From contig KB307198.1 of assembly GCA_000328365.1 (NCBI GenBank), positions 1 to 64,000 on the forward strand: DNA of 64,000 nt. The letters are read 5' to 3'. How positions within the stretch are numbered: the stretch's first letter is position 1; every line of letters starts with the position of its first letter. Source of the stretch: Capitella teleta. Its lineage: Eukaryota; Annelida; Polychaeta; Capitellidae. The notes beneath the pieces were generated by a model, which had not been told where the DNA came from, made no database searches, and saw nothing but the letters and a program-made list of their open reading frames with translations. The translations under genes were made by a program, and so were the position numbers. This document shows, piece after piece, positions 24,601 through 41,990 of this stretch.

Positions 24601-27600
24601 CGCAACACCTGTTGAATGGCACGGCAGTTGGAGTGTTCGCATTTGCAGAGAGCAAGACGCTGGCTTTTCTCTGGTCGGACAAGCAAAAAGAACTTGCGTA
24701 TCGCATCCAGGCACTCTGTCCGCTCACACATGCTCAGAGAAGAGTCCCAGGCACACGAGACAACCACCGAAGCCAGTTTGGCACCACAGCTGACATCTCG
24801 ATAGCATTGCCAGAATGCACTAAGGCAACTGCTGCGATCTGCAATGCTAAGCGCACATCATCACCGACGCATTCTACGCACCAGCAGCGACTCCTCCTTC
24901 CAGGGAGGGAACGTGCTCTTGCTCATCGCAAGGTATGCTCACCAGAAAGGGTAGCTGCATCAGGAGTGGAGGACAGGAAACCGGCCGAGGAGACCAGATC
25001 GTGGTATGACGTCACCCTGTGGGAGGGTGACGAGTGCACGTAATACGGCGCCCACGCTAAACGAGCAGAAAACGAAGATGAGGAAAGAAGTGGATTTGGT
25101 GTTGATTCAATTGACAAAAGCATCGGATGCTCACCAAGACAAACATTCGATGAGATGCGTGTTTGCAGGTGGAGACATTTATCCGAGTTCTGTGACTTCT
25201 TTGTTTCGCATTGGCACGTCAGCAGTGATGGGATGTACCTCCGGAGACCCTCGATGGCTGCGTGGCACAGTTGCCTGCATCACACAAAATTGGCAGTCTT
25301 CAATGCACATATTATTGATAATGTTGATACGGGTGTTTAGCTGGCACCAAGACCAGATTATGACGTAATTGCATAGAAGCATGAAAGCATGAAAGCCAGT
25401 GGATTTTAAAGTTTCATCATTCATTGGAGTTTATTGCTTTATGATATCTCTGAATTATGAACGGTACAACCATATTAATCACGCCATTAATCATTGCAAA
25501 TGTATATAACTGCAATTCCAACATATCTAGGATCGTACTTAATGCGGCCATCCTCTGACAGGCGGTTGAGTAATATCAAATGAATTAATCATCGATTGAA
25601 CAATTATAAGTTAAGGCAACGATGACGTCACCCCTTTTGTCTTTACGATGAGTTTGCCTTCTAGTATACACATGTTATATAATATACACACATGTTCTTT
25701 AATTAGTGTTGACGACTAATAATATATAGTGGTGTAAGTGTTGCTTTATAATATCCAAAAGTGCATACTAATATATAATATTGACCTTTTCATTGTGCAA
25801 TCGCAATCGTTCATTACAAGTAATTTGTCCAGGTTCCGTAAACGGACAATTATAATTGTCACCCAATTCCATGGCCTTTAACGAAATTGGTTTGAGAACG
25901 TAGGTATTGGTGATCGTAATAGAGCAATAACTACAGCTATGTGGGGCTTTGTTGTAAGTCATAAAAATTCGTAAATTATTCGGATTCTCTGTGCATGGTT
26001 CTGGGTGGATTTCCTTCTTAAACATCTATTAGCAATTTTACTTTTATATCATACGAGTCATTAAAGGCAATGGGCAAAAACATCACAGCACCGATTAATT
26101 CCTCGCTAGCCAAGATTCGCTAATACATGTACATGTATTTATGTCTCACCAACTGCTAGCGATGCAGGTCCTACTCTCTTTGTTTTGCCTGCAGTGAACT
26201 TTGAAGTCCTCCAACTGCTGAGCGCATTGCGAGACTTTGCCGCACAACTTGCTCAGTTCAACGCAGGTCATGTTCCTGGCCTCCTGTTCTTCGATGATGC
26301 CCCACGGACTGACAGTCGGTGGACGCTGGTGTGACGGTCGCAGTAGCTGCGTGCCATTGAACTCTGCTAATAAGACGTTCGAGTATTACCAAAACGGTGA
26401 TCTCAGATCTGACCTGGGCGGGTGAGGCAGGCGTGCAAGTAGAGCATCTGTTGCAGCTCAATGCACTCGGACGAGTGAGGGTCAATTGGGTCACACACGC
26501 AGTCGCGGAAGTATGGTTGCTGCTGCAGCGCCGACAGCACCGAGTGGCAGTGCATGCGCTCCGTCGTTTCGCAGCTGTGGACTGAAAAGGACGACATGGA
26601 CATTGGGCCGTGGAGCATGTCATTGGCTGACTGTGTTATGGCCCCGAGTAAATGACCGGGGTTAATGCTGCAAACATAAGGCTGAAACAGCGAGGGCGTG
26701 TAATCAAGGAAGGGCAATGCAGATGTGATGCGGATAAGTCGTTGCTGCCTATGAGATGATTTATGCCTTCAGCTAGGGACATCGGAAGCGTCTTATGCTC
26801 AGCGGTGGATGATCATCTGGCCACTGCCAGTTGAGCAGATAACCCAGATTACGCTCGATGCAAATCATCCGCAATGCAATTTCATGCGCTCAGGTCCTCT
26901 GAGGAAGACACGACGGCGCCACGAGGCCTCTTCTACCTCCTTCCCCTCGTCTGCACCTCGTGGTCTCCCGCTGGCAGGTTGCCCGTTAAAATGCTCGCTA
27001 TTGCCATCAAACACTCTGTCCTCATTTGGCGGCAGAAAACACGAATGATGCTGTTGCTGCTCGCTTTAATTGACGGATGCGCGCCGACTAAAGCGCTTTC
27101 TGATCAGAGGGTGGCCGCCTAACGCCAACAGACGAGCGCTGATCGCCTCTAATGCTCCTCGGATCCAGTGCTGAGCGACGACCGCCATCTGTTCTACTGC
27201 GGCGTCGTCCTCGGCAGCACTGCAGCATGTGCCTTGTTCGAACGCCGATTTGTCTCCGATCTCTGCAGCCGAGTCTCACATAATGAAGCAAATCATTCAG
27301 CGCCCCTCGCTCTTCATCTTCCGCTGCTGGCTTTGTTCTACATGCTTATTAGACGCATGCTTCGCTGCTGATAGATGCCATGCGACACATGGCTCCACCA
27401 GCGACACTCATCACAGGCCATCCACAAGCGGACATGGACGGATGCCGGATCCCAGTTTATTGCTTCACATTTTCACCTCATTTTTTTTTTTTTTTTTTAA
27501 GTTTTATATTACTCTAGCTGGGTTGAGCCAGCAATTAATCCTATCTTTTCAAGGATAATGAAAATAAGGGAGGGCGACAAAAAGTTCTTGCAATCGCAGT

Positions 27601-27948
27601 GCATTTCTTTTCTCGGTATTCTAATGGGGCCAGAGCAATTTTGTGTTTTTGCTGATGCAATGAATTGGGAACGGCCTGGGCGCTGGCATCTGCTCGTGCA
27701 TGGCAGAGGCGATTACATCTCCTGCAGTGCACGGGCCGTGCCCTTCAGGGAGCGAATTGTTATGAGCGGGCGATAATCCCTCGTCTTCCACTCACTGGAT
27801 TTATCGCACACTTGTCTCATCGCGCCCAGCAGCACCCGACATGATACATCGCCATGACAACGAGCCTGTCCTTGGAGACAGCTGATTGGTTCATGATCCT
27901 CCATGATGTATGACGTCACCGGACTCCCGAGCAGCACTGTGGTCATCC
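21691..27948 (-). CDS. GDNF-receptor-like (GFRL) protein with RECK-like C-terminus, copy B (supported exons)
   Basis: Inverted near-identical paralog of the gene at 7069-13157. Corresponding exons are 27796-27948, 26414-26581, 26150-26363, 25135-25274, 24520-24838, 24265-24470, 23763-23855, 23645 downward, about 22827-22886, 22653-22776, 22403-22516, 22217-22347, 22000-22092 and 21691-21948. Splice sites and frames that I checked are kept. Differences in exons are few and often synonymous or conservative (for example Gln to Lys after VRPE in exon 24520-24838, and a silent Ala change in exon 26414-26581). The protein is the same as copy A until about residue SRSL near its end. From there the last 30 codons differ completely, yet they again form a hydrophobic tail (ILTLTYILIMLLIFL) that would serve as a GPI signal. 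Copy B therefore looks like an intact gene, not a dead duplicate, at least over these exons. Confidence 0.78.
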
Positions 27949-28423
27949 CTGGAGAACGAAAAGAAGACGGATTGTGAGATATGAAGTTGAAACAATGATA
28001 TCATGTCATTGATGGCTGAAGTATATATGAATACTGGCATTGTGACTGCAATGCACATGTGGTCCTCGCCCTGTTCAACCAGCAGCCCTTTATCGGTTTA
28101 AGGCCGACTGGTTCCCGTCAAAACATGAAAACCACCCACATCTACCACTGGCCTCTAGTGGCCTTTTGTGAGCAGACGGTTTGTGAACGTAATTCGCCCT
28201 GTTGCATACTTCTCTTTCTTTATTCGTCTGCAAACCAGTGACAGCATTTATATCGTACAGAGTTGCTGCCCTGATGGCCTCCATGCACCGATGACATTCT
28301 GCCAGATTCGCATAATTGGTGACGATGCATCACCGGCTGTCGTTGAGAGGCGGGCACTTAACCGAAGCCCTAACTGCTCCTCTTCGTCGGTCGCCGCTGC
28401 CTCGCGGCTTCTTTCTCAGCGGA

Positions 28424-28582
28424 CCTCACAGAAGCAGTAGGCGCTCATTTGCAGCCGACTTTCGTTTGTCGCCTGAAGACAAGTTGTTGCCTGAGCGATA
28501 ATAGCACCGCTTGTAGTGTTAACAAGTCGCAGACAGGCATGTGTCGGAAGAGCGGCCATTGAGAGTGACGGCGACATCCCCT
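28424..28582 (-). CDS. Possible receptor exon, copy B, ending SAYCFCE
   Basis: Inverted counterpart of 6435-6593, with the same encoded residues and the same donor-like sequence. It shares the uncertainty about phase with the next exon-like piece (about 28240-28299 on the minus strand). Confidence 0.35.
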
Positions 28583-30070
28583 CTGCCAGATCAGCTTGCT
28601 GGCGAATTGAAGGCAGGACGTGGAGCAGCATTAACCCGTGATGCTGAGATGTTAAAGCCGTCGACTTCATTAGCTTGGATCGCTTGTGTCAAGGGGCGGA
28701 CGCCGGGATCACGTCCCGCAGCAGACAGGATCGGGATGCAGGCCAGGATCACTTCCTGGTGCTGCTTGCGTGTTTGTTAAGGGGGTTTTGCGGGGGAGAA
28801 ATGAAGGTGCATGGATGGGCAGCAATAACGAATACCCCTTTAATGAGGCAAAACAATGACGTATGGCAGGTACGTGATGCTATGCACCATGCAAAAACAC
28901 GCATGCGTCAGATGCATGGAAGCAGAGGTGTGTTCGTGACATTCGCCATTCACAACATCGATGTGGCCAATGGACGTTGCCTCCGACGCTTTTGTCGATG
29001 CGTGAATGGCGTTTTTACGGCTGACCGGACGTCGCCATCCCGCAGCAGCCGAAGCGGCGCCCGGTGATTGGTTGTTAACCAAACGACGAGCAAATATGGC
29101 CGCCTATCACGTGATGACCAAGTTACATTCCTCCGGCAAAAGTTATCACGCACGGAAACAGCCAATCAAGAGGCCCAACTACCTCAGATTAGTCGTCCAG
29201 AGAGAACCACTAATTGGAAAAATACATGAATAATGCATGATATCATGAAGGGTGTTTCATAAGCAAACACGGCTATTGTGTCTTTGTGTGCATAATTCTC
29301 GGTAAGAAAGAACAACAGAGGGTTCGAGTGGTGCTTGTCTTGTTTGCAATAACAAAAATTGATAATTTAAGACGTAACGAGCCGTGACGTTGAACATGCA
29401 TACCAGGCAATGGTGTGATGGCTGTATGCCTTTCTCTTATATAGCTATACCCCATGATACATTTCAATGAAGTTATTGTACTTGTAATGATATTTTTTTC
29501 AGGAGACAAAAACATCAGTTGGGAGGAAAGTTGTTGCCTTTTGTGGGGAATAATAAAGTCAATAGAGTGGCATTAGATATTATAACCAATGGGCATTTTC
29601 GACTCCTACTGATCGCCCTCTATTATATAACACTGGCACATGGTGGACGTTATGGATCGTATGATTACTATACTGATATATCTAAAACCTAACAATTGTG
29701 GACTATCCAGCAAAATCAATTCACAGTCTCTTGCGATGTCATTCCTTATCTTTCCGATCATCAGAGGTCTCCCAACATTCTCAGAACTTACAATCCTACT
29801 CCAGTGATGTCGCTGAGCCACAAGAGCACAGCTTGGGGGTGGCAGAAGACCGAAGAGGAGCAGCACTTCATTGCATGGAGCTAATAAACTCCCGTCTCTG
29901 GTGAATTGTGATCTGATTAACGCCTGTCCTCAGGGACCAACGCCATGATTACAATTATTTATACCCTGCTCTCATCGTTGATTCCAATCGCTTGACAATC
30001 GATGGAGAAATCGTGCTCTGTTTTTGTGGGTGGGAAGACCAAGAGGGTTTTCATATATTTATGTGCGTAA

Positions 30071-30222
<152 letters not shown>

Positions 30223-31599
30223 TTATTCGTTTTTATGGCGCAAAATGTACAATTATAGGATAAAGTTTCTATGTACTTAGATTCAAAGGTTATTCCATAT
30301 TTTCCAGAAACCCTCTACACATCTCTAACAATGTGGTTTAATAGTTATATTGATGAAATTTGATACACAGATCAGTTGTAGGCTTAATGCATGGTGCTAC
30401 CTGGTTATCACACCGACCGGCATTTCATTATGTCATGAGTGACAATTCATGATAAACAATTTTATTCATAATGTCATAAACTTTTAAAACTATATAGCAT
30501 GGCTGGGTCGGCAGAGTGGCATGTCGGCAAAATGTCTTTTGGCAGATTCTCAGATACCGGATTCTAACAGCGCTTTTCATTCTCAAACTTTATTGCCCCA
30601 CAACTGAATGTACATTACAAAACACATTTGCCTTGTTGATTTTGACAACTTTGTGTTACTTCATGGAGCAGGAAACCTGATCAAATACTAACTTGGTACT
30701 TGCCCGTTGAAATGCATTTGTGTCGAGCCGCCAGCCAATGCAGGCGTCGATTTCGGTGGACCCTGAGTGGGATTTGGCTTCCCGGCCCTGGGTGGACGCT
30801 ATAATGTTGCGTTGAAGATGTGAGTTCTTGTTTAGTCTGATTTTGCGTCGTAATGTTTGGACAGCCTTGACGCAATAAATCATCAACGCCGGCTTCACCA
30901 GTCGCTTTTCGAGGATTTCGGTGTAAGCCATAGGCCATGTCGATAACCATATAATTATAGTTATCAACATGGCATCATCATTGGCGATTTATTACCCCAA
31001 AAAGTGAGCAACACATTTTGTAATCAACATTTTCAAGATTATTGTAGATCCCCAGGGGTAAATAGATTTCAACATTTTTTACAACTACCTAGGAGATATA
31101 CAAAATACAAAGATGGGAGATGCGATCAAAGATACTCCATTTATGTCTAAATTGAGTATCTTTGCAAACGAAACGCAAAGATCTATAATTGGCTTAATAT
31201 TAACATAATCTATGTTTGGGTCTACAAGAATATTTTACACGGTGCACAAGTCTATTCTCTTCATTTTCAAACCGTTCGCGATCCAAAATTGATTTTCTTT
31301 CGCAGCCAATCCGTGAATTCCGGTAAACATTCTTTTGAGTACACCCATGACAAGATAACTTTTATAGGCAATGAAATTGACTGGAACGATACTACAACGA
31401 GTGCTTTCTCAAAAGCAATCAGACTATTGAAGGAAAAAAAAAAACACTCTGGGAAGGTTGACGACTTCCTGAAGAGTAGTATCTAGAAGCCTTCTGGAGC
31501 GTGGAGTTGATCCAAGAGTCACAAACCACCAAATCGGATACAGTGTATTAACCAAACAACAAATCGGTCGTCAAGCAGAACATAAAACAAGTCTATCTT

Positions 31600-32040
31600 G
31601 GATTGACCCCGTTCTGGATGCCTAAAAGTGACAGTAAACCGATAGGACTGACAAATCCGGCGAGCTCCGGGCTAGGACTGGTTCAAGACAGCCATGTTTA
31701 TGAGATGTGCAACAGGGAAGGAATGCAGCCGACCAATATCTGCAGAGAAACTTTTGATATCTGCTCAGGTAAGGGAGATATGAGCTCAGATCCCCATAAA
31801 AAAACCCCAAATCACGGTTACCAATATCCGGAGATCCGACAATTTCACCAAAATAATGCCCACCCACACCTTGTTATGGTCATTGCAGACCTCTTGAAGA
31901 AGGAAATTGAACGCATGGCATGGTCATGGTTGGCACACCAATTGGGCTTACATCGAGGTCACAAGAAGATTGGGAGACAGACACGACTGGCGTGGCGTGT
32001 AACCCTCTTACATTACGGAACCAGAATAAATTAAAAATGC
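31600..32040 (+). mobile_element. Tc1/mariner-like transposase remnant
   Basis: The frame ending at 32034 contains FHQNNAHPHLVMVIADLLKK followed by EIERMAW. This aligns with the DNARPH...V..FL....IE.M.WPA motif around the second catalytic Asp of Tc1/mariner DDE transposases. The Asp is replaced by Asn and the sequence after MAW no longer reads as SPDLNPIEH in one frame, though a shifted frame gives AYIEVTRRLGDR, similar to NPIEHxWDxLGxR. It is thus an inactive fossil of a DNA transposon, in the part of arm B that arm A lacks. The N-terminal half and terminal repeats were not found. Confidence 0.55.
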
Positions 32041-32432
32041 AGTAATCAAACCTAATACAAGCATAGACTGACAAATCACAGTATTAATCATATTATCGGA
32101 GGTTATACTCTTCAACGGAAGATCTTGATTGAGGTTAATTCTGCCAGTCCTTAGTTATATGCATGTATCTTCGTTAGCAAAACCAATAAATCACACGTGC
32201 CTCGATCTTTGCCTGTAAGTTCTCAAATGAGATGCCCAAGGGAGTCATAAGCATCTTCGTCTTCGTCTAAGTGATGATCTGGGATGAGTGAGATCAGCGT
32301 TCAATTACGGCGCTGCATCAAAGACTTCATTAATATAATGACAATGACGCATGTTGATTTCGATGCAATTAGCGCCACATGATGAACGGTGCGGGAACTT
32401 TTGGTGAGGTTCTACGCCGATTATTAGCTGAC

Positions 32433-32504
32433 CCAGCGTCGATGTCAGCGCACAAAAGTCACTCAGCCATTGCAGAAGCTGTAGCATTTCCGCACAATGT
32501 TTGA
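32433..32504 (-). CDS. Probable internal 5' exon of receptor copy B
   Basis: Inverted counterpart of 4921-4992, encoding VKHCAEMLQLLQWLSDFC followed by ALTSTL between an intact acceptor (GCGACAG) and donor (GG|GTCAGC). The surrounding open frame is longer (about 32305-32556), so the true exon limits could differ. Confidence 0.4.
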
Positions 32505-33115
32505 CTGTCGCAAGCAGCGTTGATTTCTGGTCTTCTTTGCGGGATTTGTGGCGCATTTACGGCCGGCAATCCACTCGGGATGCGTCGATTCAGATCTACG
32601 GCCGCATCCCATTGAATGCCAAGTGCCTTTCATCAGATTGCAGATTTGCTCCAGCAGAAAGCGCACCGAGAAAGCACTGTCTTTACGTCATCCATACTCG
32701 GATGAAGGGTCAACACCATCAACGCGAGAATGCGGCGTTTGTGCAGCCAATTGGTGGCTGAAAGGGACCGACTCAATCGCGGAGATATTTCCGCTGACAG
32801 CGCTGCTTTGTCCATCGCTTCCGAGCTCCATTGCACCCGCTGCACGAGGCCAATAGCGGAGACGTGGTGCACGGCATGCTCCGCTATTCACGGCTTCATT
32901 CAGCGTCAACGCCGAGTTCCGTCGTCGGTGCCGTCTGGGCTCACTTGCTGATGATCAATGCTCACCCCTGCCACCAGGTGGCGTTATGCATCGTTGCACT
33001 TCCGGTGTTTCATCGATCCGTGCAGGCGACGATGCCATGATAGTCGCAATCATGGCGCCAACCCACGACGGCCAACCTTGGGAAAGTATCACGCTGAAGG
33101 AACACAAGCCATTAC

Positions 33116-33238
33116 CTCTACTGCCCCTGTGGCATTGTTCCTGACCAAAACAGATTGCACCGTCTCAATAAAGCGAGCAATTTTCCCTACCGGTTGATTG
33201 AGGTCTCCAAATTGAATTCGAATTCGATTATCGTTCAT
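33116..33238 (-). CDS. Exon-like open segment in arm B, diverged and interrupted in arm A
   Basis: On the minus strand, an ATG at 33238 opens MNDNRIRIQFGDLNQPVGK and continues ARFIETVQSVLVRNNATG to a GAG|GTAATG donor at 33116/33115. The homologous segment of arm A (from 4168, plus) starts MNDNRLGIQFARRNEPVER but has a TAG where B has GAG, and later a TGA. It lies in one of the islands where the arms are strongly diverged. It could be a receptor exon lost from A, or chance openness in B. No family is recognised. Confidence 0.25.
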
Positions 33239-36112
33239 TTCTTGGCTGTACACTCTCTATCATGACGTGCACTTCTTTTTTTAACATTCTTATTGAATTA
33301 TACCTCACTTATTCGATCAAATATTCATGGCGCGTCCAATTGCGTTCATAAAACTTGTTGCGTTGCCTGACATTTCTCAAGAATAGCCTCTGAAGAGTGG
33401 TGCTCCGCAGCCCCCTGACATACACGGGAAGCAGAGGTAGGGTAGGGAAATCATACGAGATGTCATGACCTCATTTATAATGCATTGCAAATCCATTAAT
33501 CACGACATTTCTCCCTTATACAAGACTCCATTAACAACCTTAGGTGTGCATGCGATCATATAAAGAAAGAAAATAAGAAGAAAAGAAAAATATAGAATTA
33601 AATCGCTTTGATAACCGATGACAACAACTGCATACATAACCTCTGCAATTTGGATCTGAATTCTACTGTTTCTGGGGTGATGCCAATATTAAAAATCTAA
33701 AATCAAGATGGTAAATATTTACAGCGTTCATTACGATCAGAGCCATCATAAAGCATAACCTTGTATATATCCCAGGTAGATTTCACTGAGCCCAAAATCA
33801 AATGCCAAAAAATTTAGACGATGACATGCAATCCAATTATGAAAAAAAAAACACTGTACCACGGAGCACGACCTTGCGCGTTCCTCCATAACATGCAATG
33901 CAATGTGGCTCGTGAAGCGACCCACAATGACCTGTGAATGCTTCGAATCAGACCAGGAGAGAGAAGAAAAAATGGCTGGACAAACTTGCAAATTCGAGCA
34001 ATATTATTCGGAGCTGGGTTCGGTGTCCTGAAGCGTTTCGAGATTGAATTCTGCCGAGATGGTAGACAGCGCAGCCGTGAGTGGCATCAACGGCGATTTG
34101 CGGTTCGATTCTGGGAATCAAAGATTGCTGTCAAAGACGCCGATTGCACTCGAATTGCCAAACGAAGCACCGGTGGCAAAGAATCAAGCAGCGGGGGTAC
34201 ATCGTGAGAGGACTGAATGCGACCTTTCGCTCCTTCTCGTTACGTGCTAATTCTCTAGGACATTCCGGGTCTTTATCCCTATTGGCTCCATTTCCATCTT
34301 GAGCAGTGATCCTAAATGGAATCATCAGAGAAATCATGCAAATTTTGACTTCATCCTTATGCGTTAGACTCAGTTCTTGGTAACGATCAGGAACAGAGTT
34401 CTTCTGAGGTCTACTGAAGTGGAGGGCATGGACCTTTCTACGCACGGACAAAGAATTGAAATGTTCCATTCCTAAATCTTCTCATACTATTGTTTGCAAA
34501 CGCATTTGGACACAGAATGAGACTAACTGAAAGGCGGGCGACATCAAAGCGACCAATTGCAGACTTTCTATCTGATTCCTAATAAATCTCTTTTCATTTT
34601 GGACGCCTTTCATGTCACGTGAAAGCAACTCCATTTTACGAGCGGATTGTTTCCTTCGATTTCATTGTAACAATTGCTCCGCTGCAAACTCCAGTCTTTT
34701 TACTCAACGACTGTTTTGGTCAGCAGTACTTCTGACCAGAAAAGATCCAGCGGTCAGCAGATGACCAGATCAGCGGCACTTTGCTCCGGATGCTGCTCTG
34801 GTCCACCGTCCATTTGTGATCAATTAGAGAAAGGCATAAATTAGAACTCGACACTTTGGCGTCGAGACTCGCGATGAATGAGCGATGGCATAATCCCGCG
34901 AAGATGAGCGACTAATGCGGACGGAGAAGAGAGCGTCGTCAGTGGCGGCGGTGGCGACGCAAATCGCTCCTCAATTAACGCATGTGTTGCGTAATGAGAG
35001 CGACATTCACGAGACATCTTAGGAGAGCCTGTGGGGCACGAAGGGGGCGCTTTGAAAGGGTCTCAAACACTCCAGTTGCCCGCTTTTAGCGCCCGCCCAA
35101 TTCAGAGCCCATGCAGCAGATTCATTGTGAATGCTGTAAACTTCTATATCACTTACATAATGTGATTGCAAGCAAGAAAGCAAGGTGTTCCGATGTAATG
35201 TCTTGAGGGGTATCGATGAATGCCATTGTCATTGTGCCTCGTTGCAGTCTGTTGAGTGTTGTTCAGATCAGAAGAAGAAATGCAGAGAAGCTATTGCAAG
35301 CGAGTTAGGAAGGAGCTAAACTGATGTCTGCGAGACGTTTCGATTGAAGGGTGACGGGAGAGACGCGAGCACGCCCTGATTCGCAATAGCAACAATATTT
35401 CTGCGGAGAAAAATGACGAATGGTAAAAGTGTGCAAGAGGGACGCAGTATTGAACGAACGTCAAGACGATTGCGTGGTCTAATGGGAGCTGCTTGGTGGC
35501 AATGGGCTCCAAACACATGCAGGCGGCAAGGAGCATGTTGCCTTGAAAGCACCTCTCTTGCCTCTCAACAAGCTTCCTTCGTCGTCGGCCAGGAAGGCTT
35601 TTCTCCGAAGGGAACGTTTTGACAAACAGTTCGGTGCGGATCAGGGATCGGTCTCTTGAATCTTTCATGGCGACAAATTGGACGAGTGGCAAGGTTTGGT
35701 CAGCTACGAATCCATCTCGCTGATTGTCATGTCATCAAATCAGCATTCGGGATTCATTTGGCATCAGAATAATAGAATCAATGCGATCATTATTGATCAT
35801 ATACTTATCAAGCAAAACATTTCGATTATACGATTACATGTATAGAATCAGCCAACTGAAGCAACATCAAAGCTACACAAATATATAGTTATTGTTATAG
35901 TCAAGGACCACGGACACCACTTCTGCCTATCTTTGCAAAACGAGCGCCCTATCCCTGAGTCATTGACTCACGCTGATCGTAAAAGTGTCCTATAGAAGTT
36001 GAGTATCGCGATATTATTGTGTAAGTCAAGAAATACTTGAAAACAAAACTGGCAAGTACAACCGATGTCTTTGCCTGCAAGGGTGTCAACAGCTAGAAGA
36101 AGAGTCACTCAC

Positions 36113-36164
36113 CGATGATGAAAAACATTGCTGCCGAGGTGGACGACATTGATGAGCTAAGCAT
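36113..36164 (-). CDS. Candidate first coding exon of receptor copy B
   Basis: Mirror of the exon-like piece at 616-667 on the other arm. It reads MLSSSMSSTSAAMFFIIG before the same GTGAGT donor. The retained frame and conservative replacements favour coding, but this is a weak test because the surrounding non-coding sequence is almost as well conserved. Confidence 0.33.
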
Positions 36165-36966
36165 GATCCAAAAGTATCCTCGATGGCGGATCAGCGGACG
36201 ATGCTTTCGGCGCTGCTGCTTCGGTTGCTGTGCATCGGCGAAGAGGCCCCGAGCGAATGCGGAACATCCATCCGAGATCCCGCTGAAGAAGAACGGAGCT
36301 CACGAAATGCGATCGATGTCAGCTGCTTCAGGTGTTGGTCGTTACGTCACACTACGCCGTCACTCCACGTGTGGGATGTCTCCCCCACTTCTACTGTTGC
36401 GCCTTCTTGTTCATTTCATGGTCTTGGTTTTAAACGAAAGGAAATGGACGAAACAGATTGGGGTCATCGGGACCTGACCACATGGGATATTGGTGTAACG
36501 TCCGACAAATGAGCATCGCTGCCGCAATCGGAGACTGAATCTTCGCTGAAATTGTCCCTCTTGTGAATCTCCTCCGTGCAAAGACATAATATTACACACA
36601 TGCAGTTATTCGATTTACACAAGAAAAGCGGGAAGTCGCTTGCAAGAATGTTGAACGGCCCTTTTCCTAGTGCAACCATGAACATATTGCACATCCCACA
36701 TTATTGTATATAATTTTGTCTCTCAGCCTGGAGATAAAACTTATAATAGCTCGAAGAAAAAAAAAAAAGAAAAAAAAAAAAAAATTGAAGAGGAATATAC
36801 CACAATGGGCTGACCTTGCCACACCTCAGATCAAAGGCCAAGTGATGCAATGCCATTAGGCTACTGATTAAGACGGAGGCCGTATAGTTTACCTGCAGCA
36901 ATCTCTTAACTGCAGGTTGGACTCACGTACCGAAGGAGGGCGTGGTGCTCCTGTCACGGACGCCTG

Positions 36967-37016
36967 NNNNNNNNNNNNNNNNNNNNNNNNNNNNNNNNNN
37001 NNNNNNNNNNNNNNNN
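36967..37016. other. Assembly gap (50 N)
   Basis: Exactly 50 unknown bases about 180 bases beyond the end of arm B homology. The round number suggests a placeholder for a gap of unknown or minimal size. Confidence 0.99.
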
Positions 37017-40188
<3,172 letters not shown>

Positions 40189-40405
40189 TCACTGGTTCCC
40201 TGATCATATATGTAATGACACAACTTCACAAGCACACCCCGATGACAGGTGGTATCTCATTGGCTGTTATTTATAGTAACATAAGGTTCAATTGGTCGTA
40301 CAGTATTCAGCAAATACTGTGAATTCATTTTCACTCGCCTCACCTTGTGAGCCATCTTGAGAATTCCGAGTGACGACATGTGAAATCGAGTGAAATGGAT
40401 GTACA
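40189..40405 (-). repeat. Dispersed repeat or duplicated regulatory segment, copy 2
   Basis: Inverted relative of 15670-15848, at roughly 80-85% similarity by eye, with TATA-like and CCAAT sequences kept. No transporter-like coding sequence follows it on the minus strand. It may be a non-autonomous transposon or a stray duplicate of the transporter's upstream region. Confidence 0.55.
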
Positions 40406-41829
40406 AACCAAAATATGGGCGAGTTTTCATCGGTGCGTGCAGGTGCTTCTTTTCAGTAGCACCGGAGACCAGTGAAGACTCAAGATTGATCCGTCATGAA
40501 TCCGTAAAAATAATGGCAGGCTTTAACTTCAGGTTTATTATTCTCCATGCTATCGTGAATATAGGCGATTTAACATGGCATCGCCATTGTATGAATTATA
40601 TCATATAATCGTACATGTGCAGTTGTGCATCAAATCAGCCATGCAAATACCGGTATGTCGTAGCTAGGTGCTTTATGATTTTACAGATACCGTGTAGGAG
40701 TCTCACTAATGACCTAAAACGAATGTTATGCTTAAAAGTACGGAAAACGACGTTGTTGTGCTCAAAAGGACGATGTACCAAATCAGCGCTGACTAAAAAA
40801 GTGCCACCGAGGACATGTTCTGTGACCGAGGAAGCCTGACGCTGAGAAGGCCTACCGCCGAGAGAGCGGTGTGTCCTTCTGCATGTGGCATGGGGGAAGG
40901 GAACAATAAATCAGAAGCACCAGGGCTGAGAGGAGCTAATTTTAAGCCTTAACCTCTTCAATTATAAAAAAATTCTTAAAGTATAGGTTTATTTATCAAC
41001 ATTGGAAATCAATTGTTTTACCGCTACATCTTCTACATATCAGAGTGATTAATTCACAATGTATAGAGAATACAGATTAAAAAAATTATTGTAATGATTG
41101 GGAATGTTTCCTATTATGCAAGGAATTAATTTGTATAAATTTCATCGAAAACCACAATCCACCGTAAGTTCCTATTGTATACGTGGCCATTTATGAATGA
41201 TGCAACCATGCATGATGGATGATGTTGCAATTTCATTTTACTAGTATACTTGAATTGCAAAACTACATGTTAGAACAATATTTTCCACGTTGTCCCTGAC
41301 TACGTGCATGTGGTTAAATGTACATGTACATGAACTTTGTACATGTATTTGTGGAAAATGATCTCTTGGAAGAGACTGGTGTCTGTGGGCAACTGGGCAT
41401 TATGCAATTGACACAATCAATTCCATAGAGTGGTATGGACTTGAAAATGGTAGAAATGAGTACCAAGTAACACAATGAACTGTTTGTATACCCTGGCTGT
41501 ACTCTCCAAATCAACTGTAAACGTGAATTTTGTGAAACGAGTCAACAATCAATAATTTGAATGCACGTGTAGTATAGGCCTGTGTACACGCATTATAAAT
41601 ATAAATGTGCATACCCTATTCTGGTACTTTTAATGGAATTTTAATTTAAAAGACAAGCTGACAGCTCAGTTACAACATGCAATGCATTGTTCTTATAAAA
41701 CATAATTAGCATTTTTGTCATAAATGCACAACTAAACCATCTGGTTAAAATTGTTAGAAGGCTAGAATCATAATTTTTGTTTTAATGAAAGGGGAAGAGC
41801 ATTTGCGGAGGCACTCCTTGGGCGGCAGG

Positions 41830-41990
41830 GAAGAGATGATGGAACAATGGAACCAATTACCTTTTTGGAATAGCACGGCCCAATGCAGCTACATCTGTTT
41901 GTACATGTATATCATTTATTAAAACTCATCTTTTTAGATGTTGGTATTATCAGGAGATACTGTTACATATTTCTTGTATTTTTATGACTC
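41830..41990 (+). mobile_element. LINE 3' end remnant
   Basis: Translation around 41840-41945 gives WNQLP, then after a one-base shift GIARPNAATSVCTCISFIKT and HLFRC. This is the W-N-x-L-P...S...FK..LKTHLF hallmark at the C-terminus of many LINE (CR1/L2/RTE-like) reverse transcriptases. The single frame shift and lack of an upstream reverse transcriptase show a truncated, dead copy. Only the tail motif supports it. Confidence 0.45.
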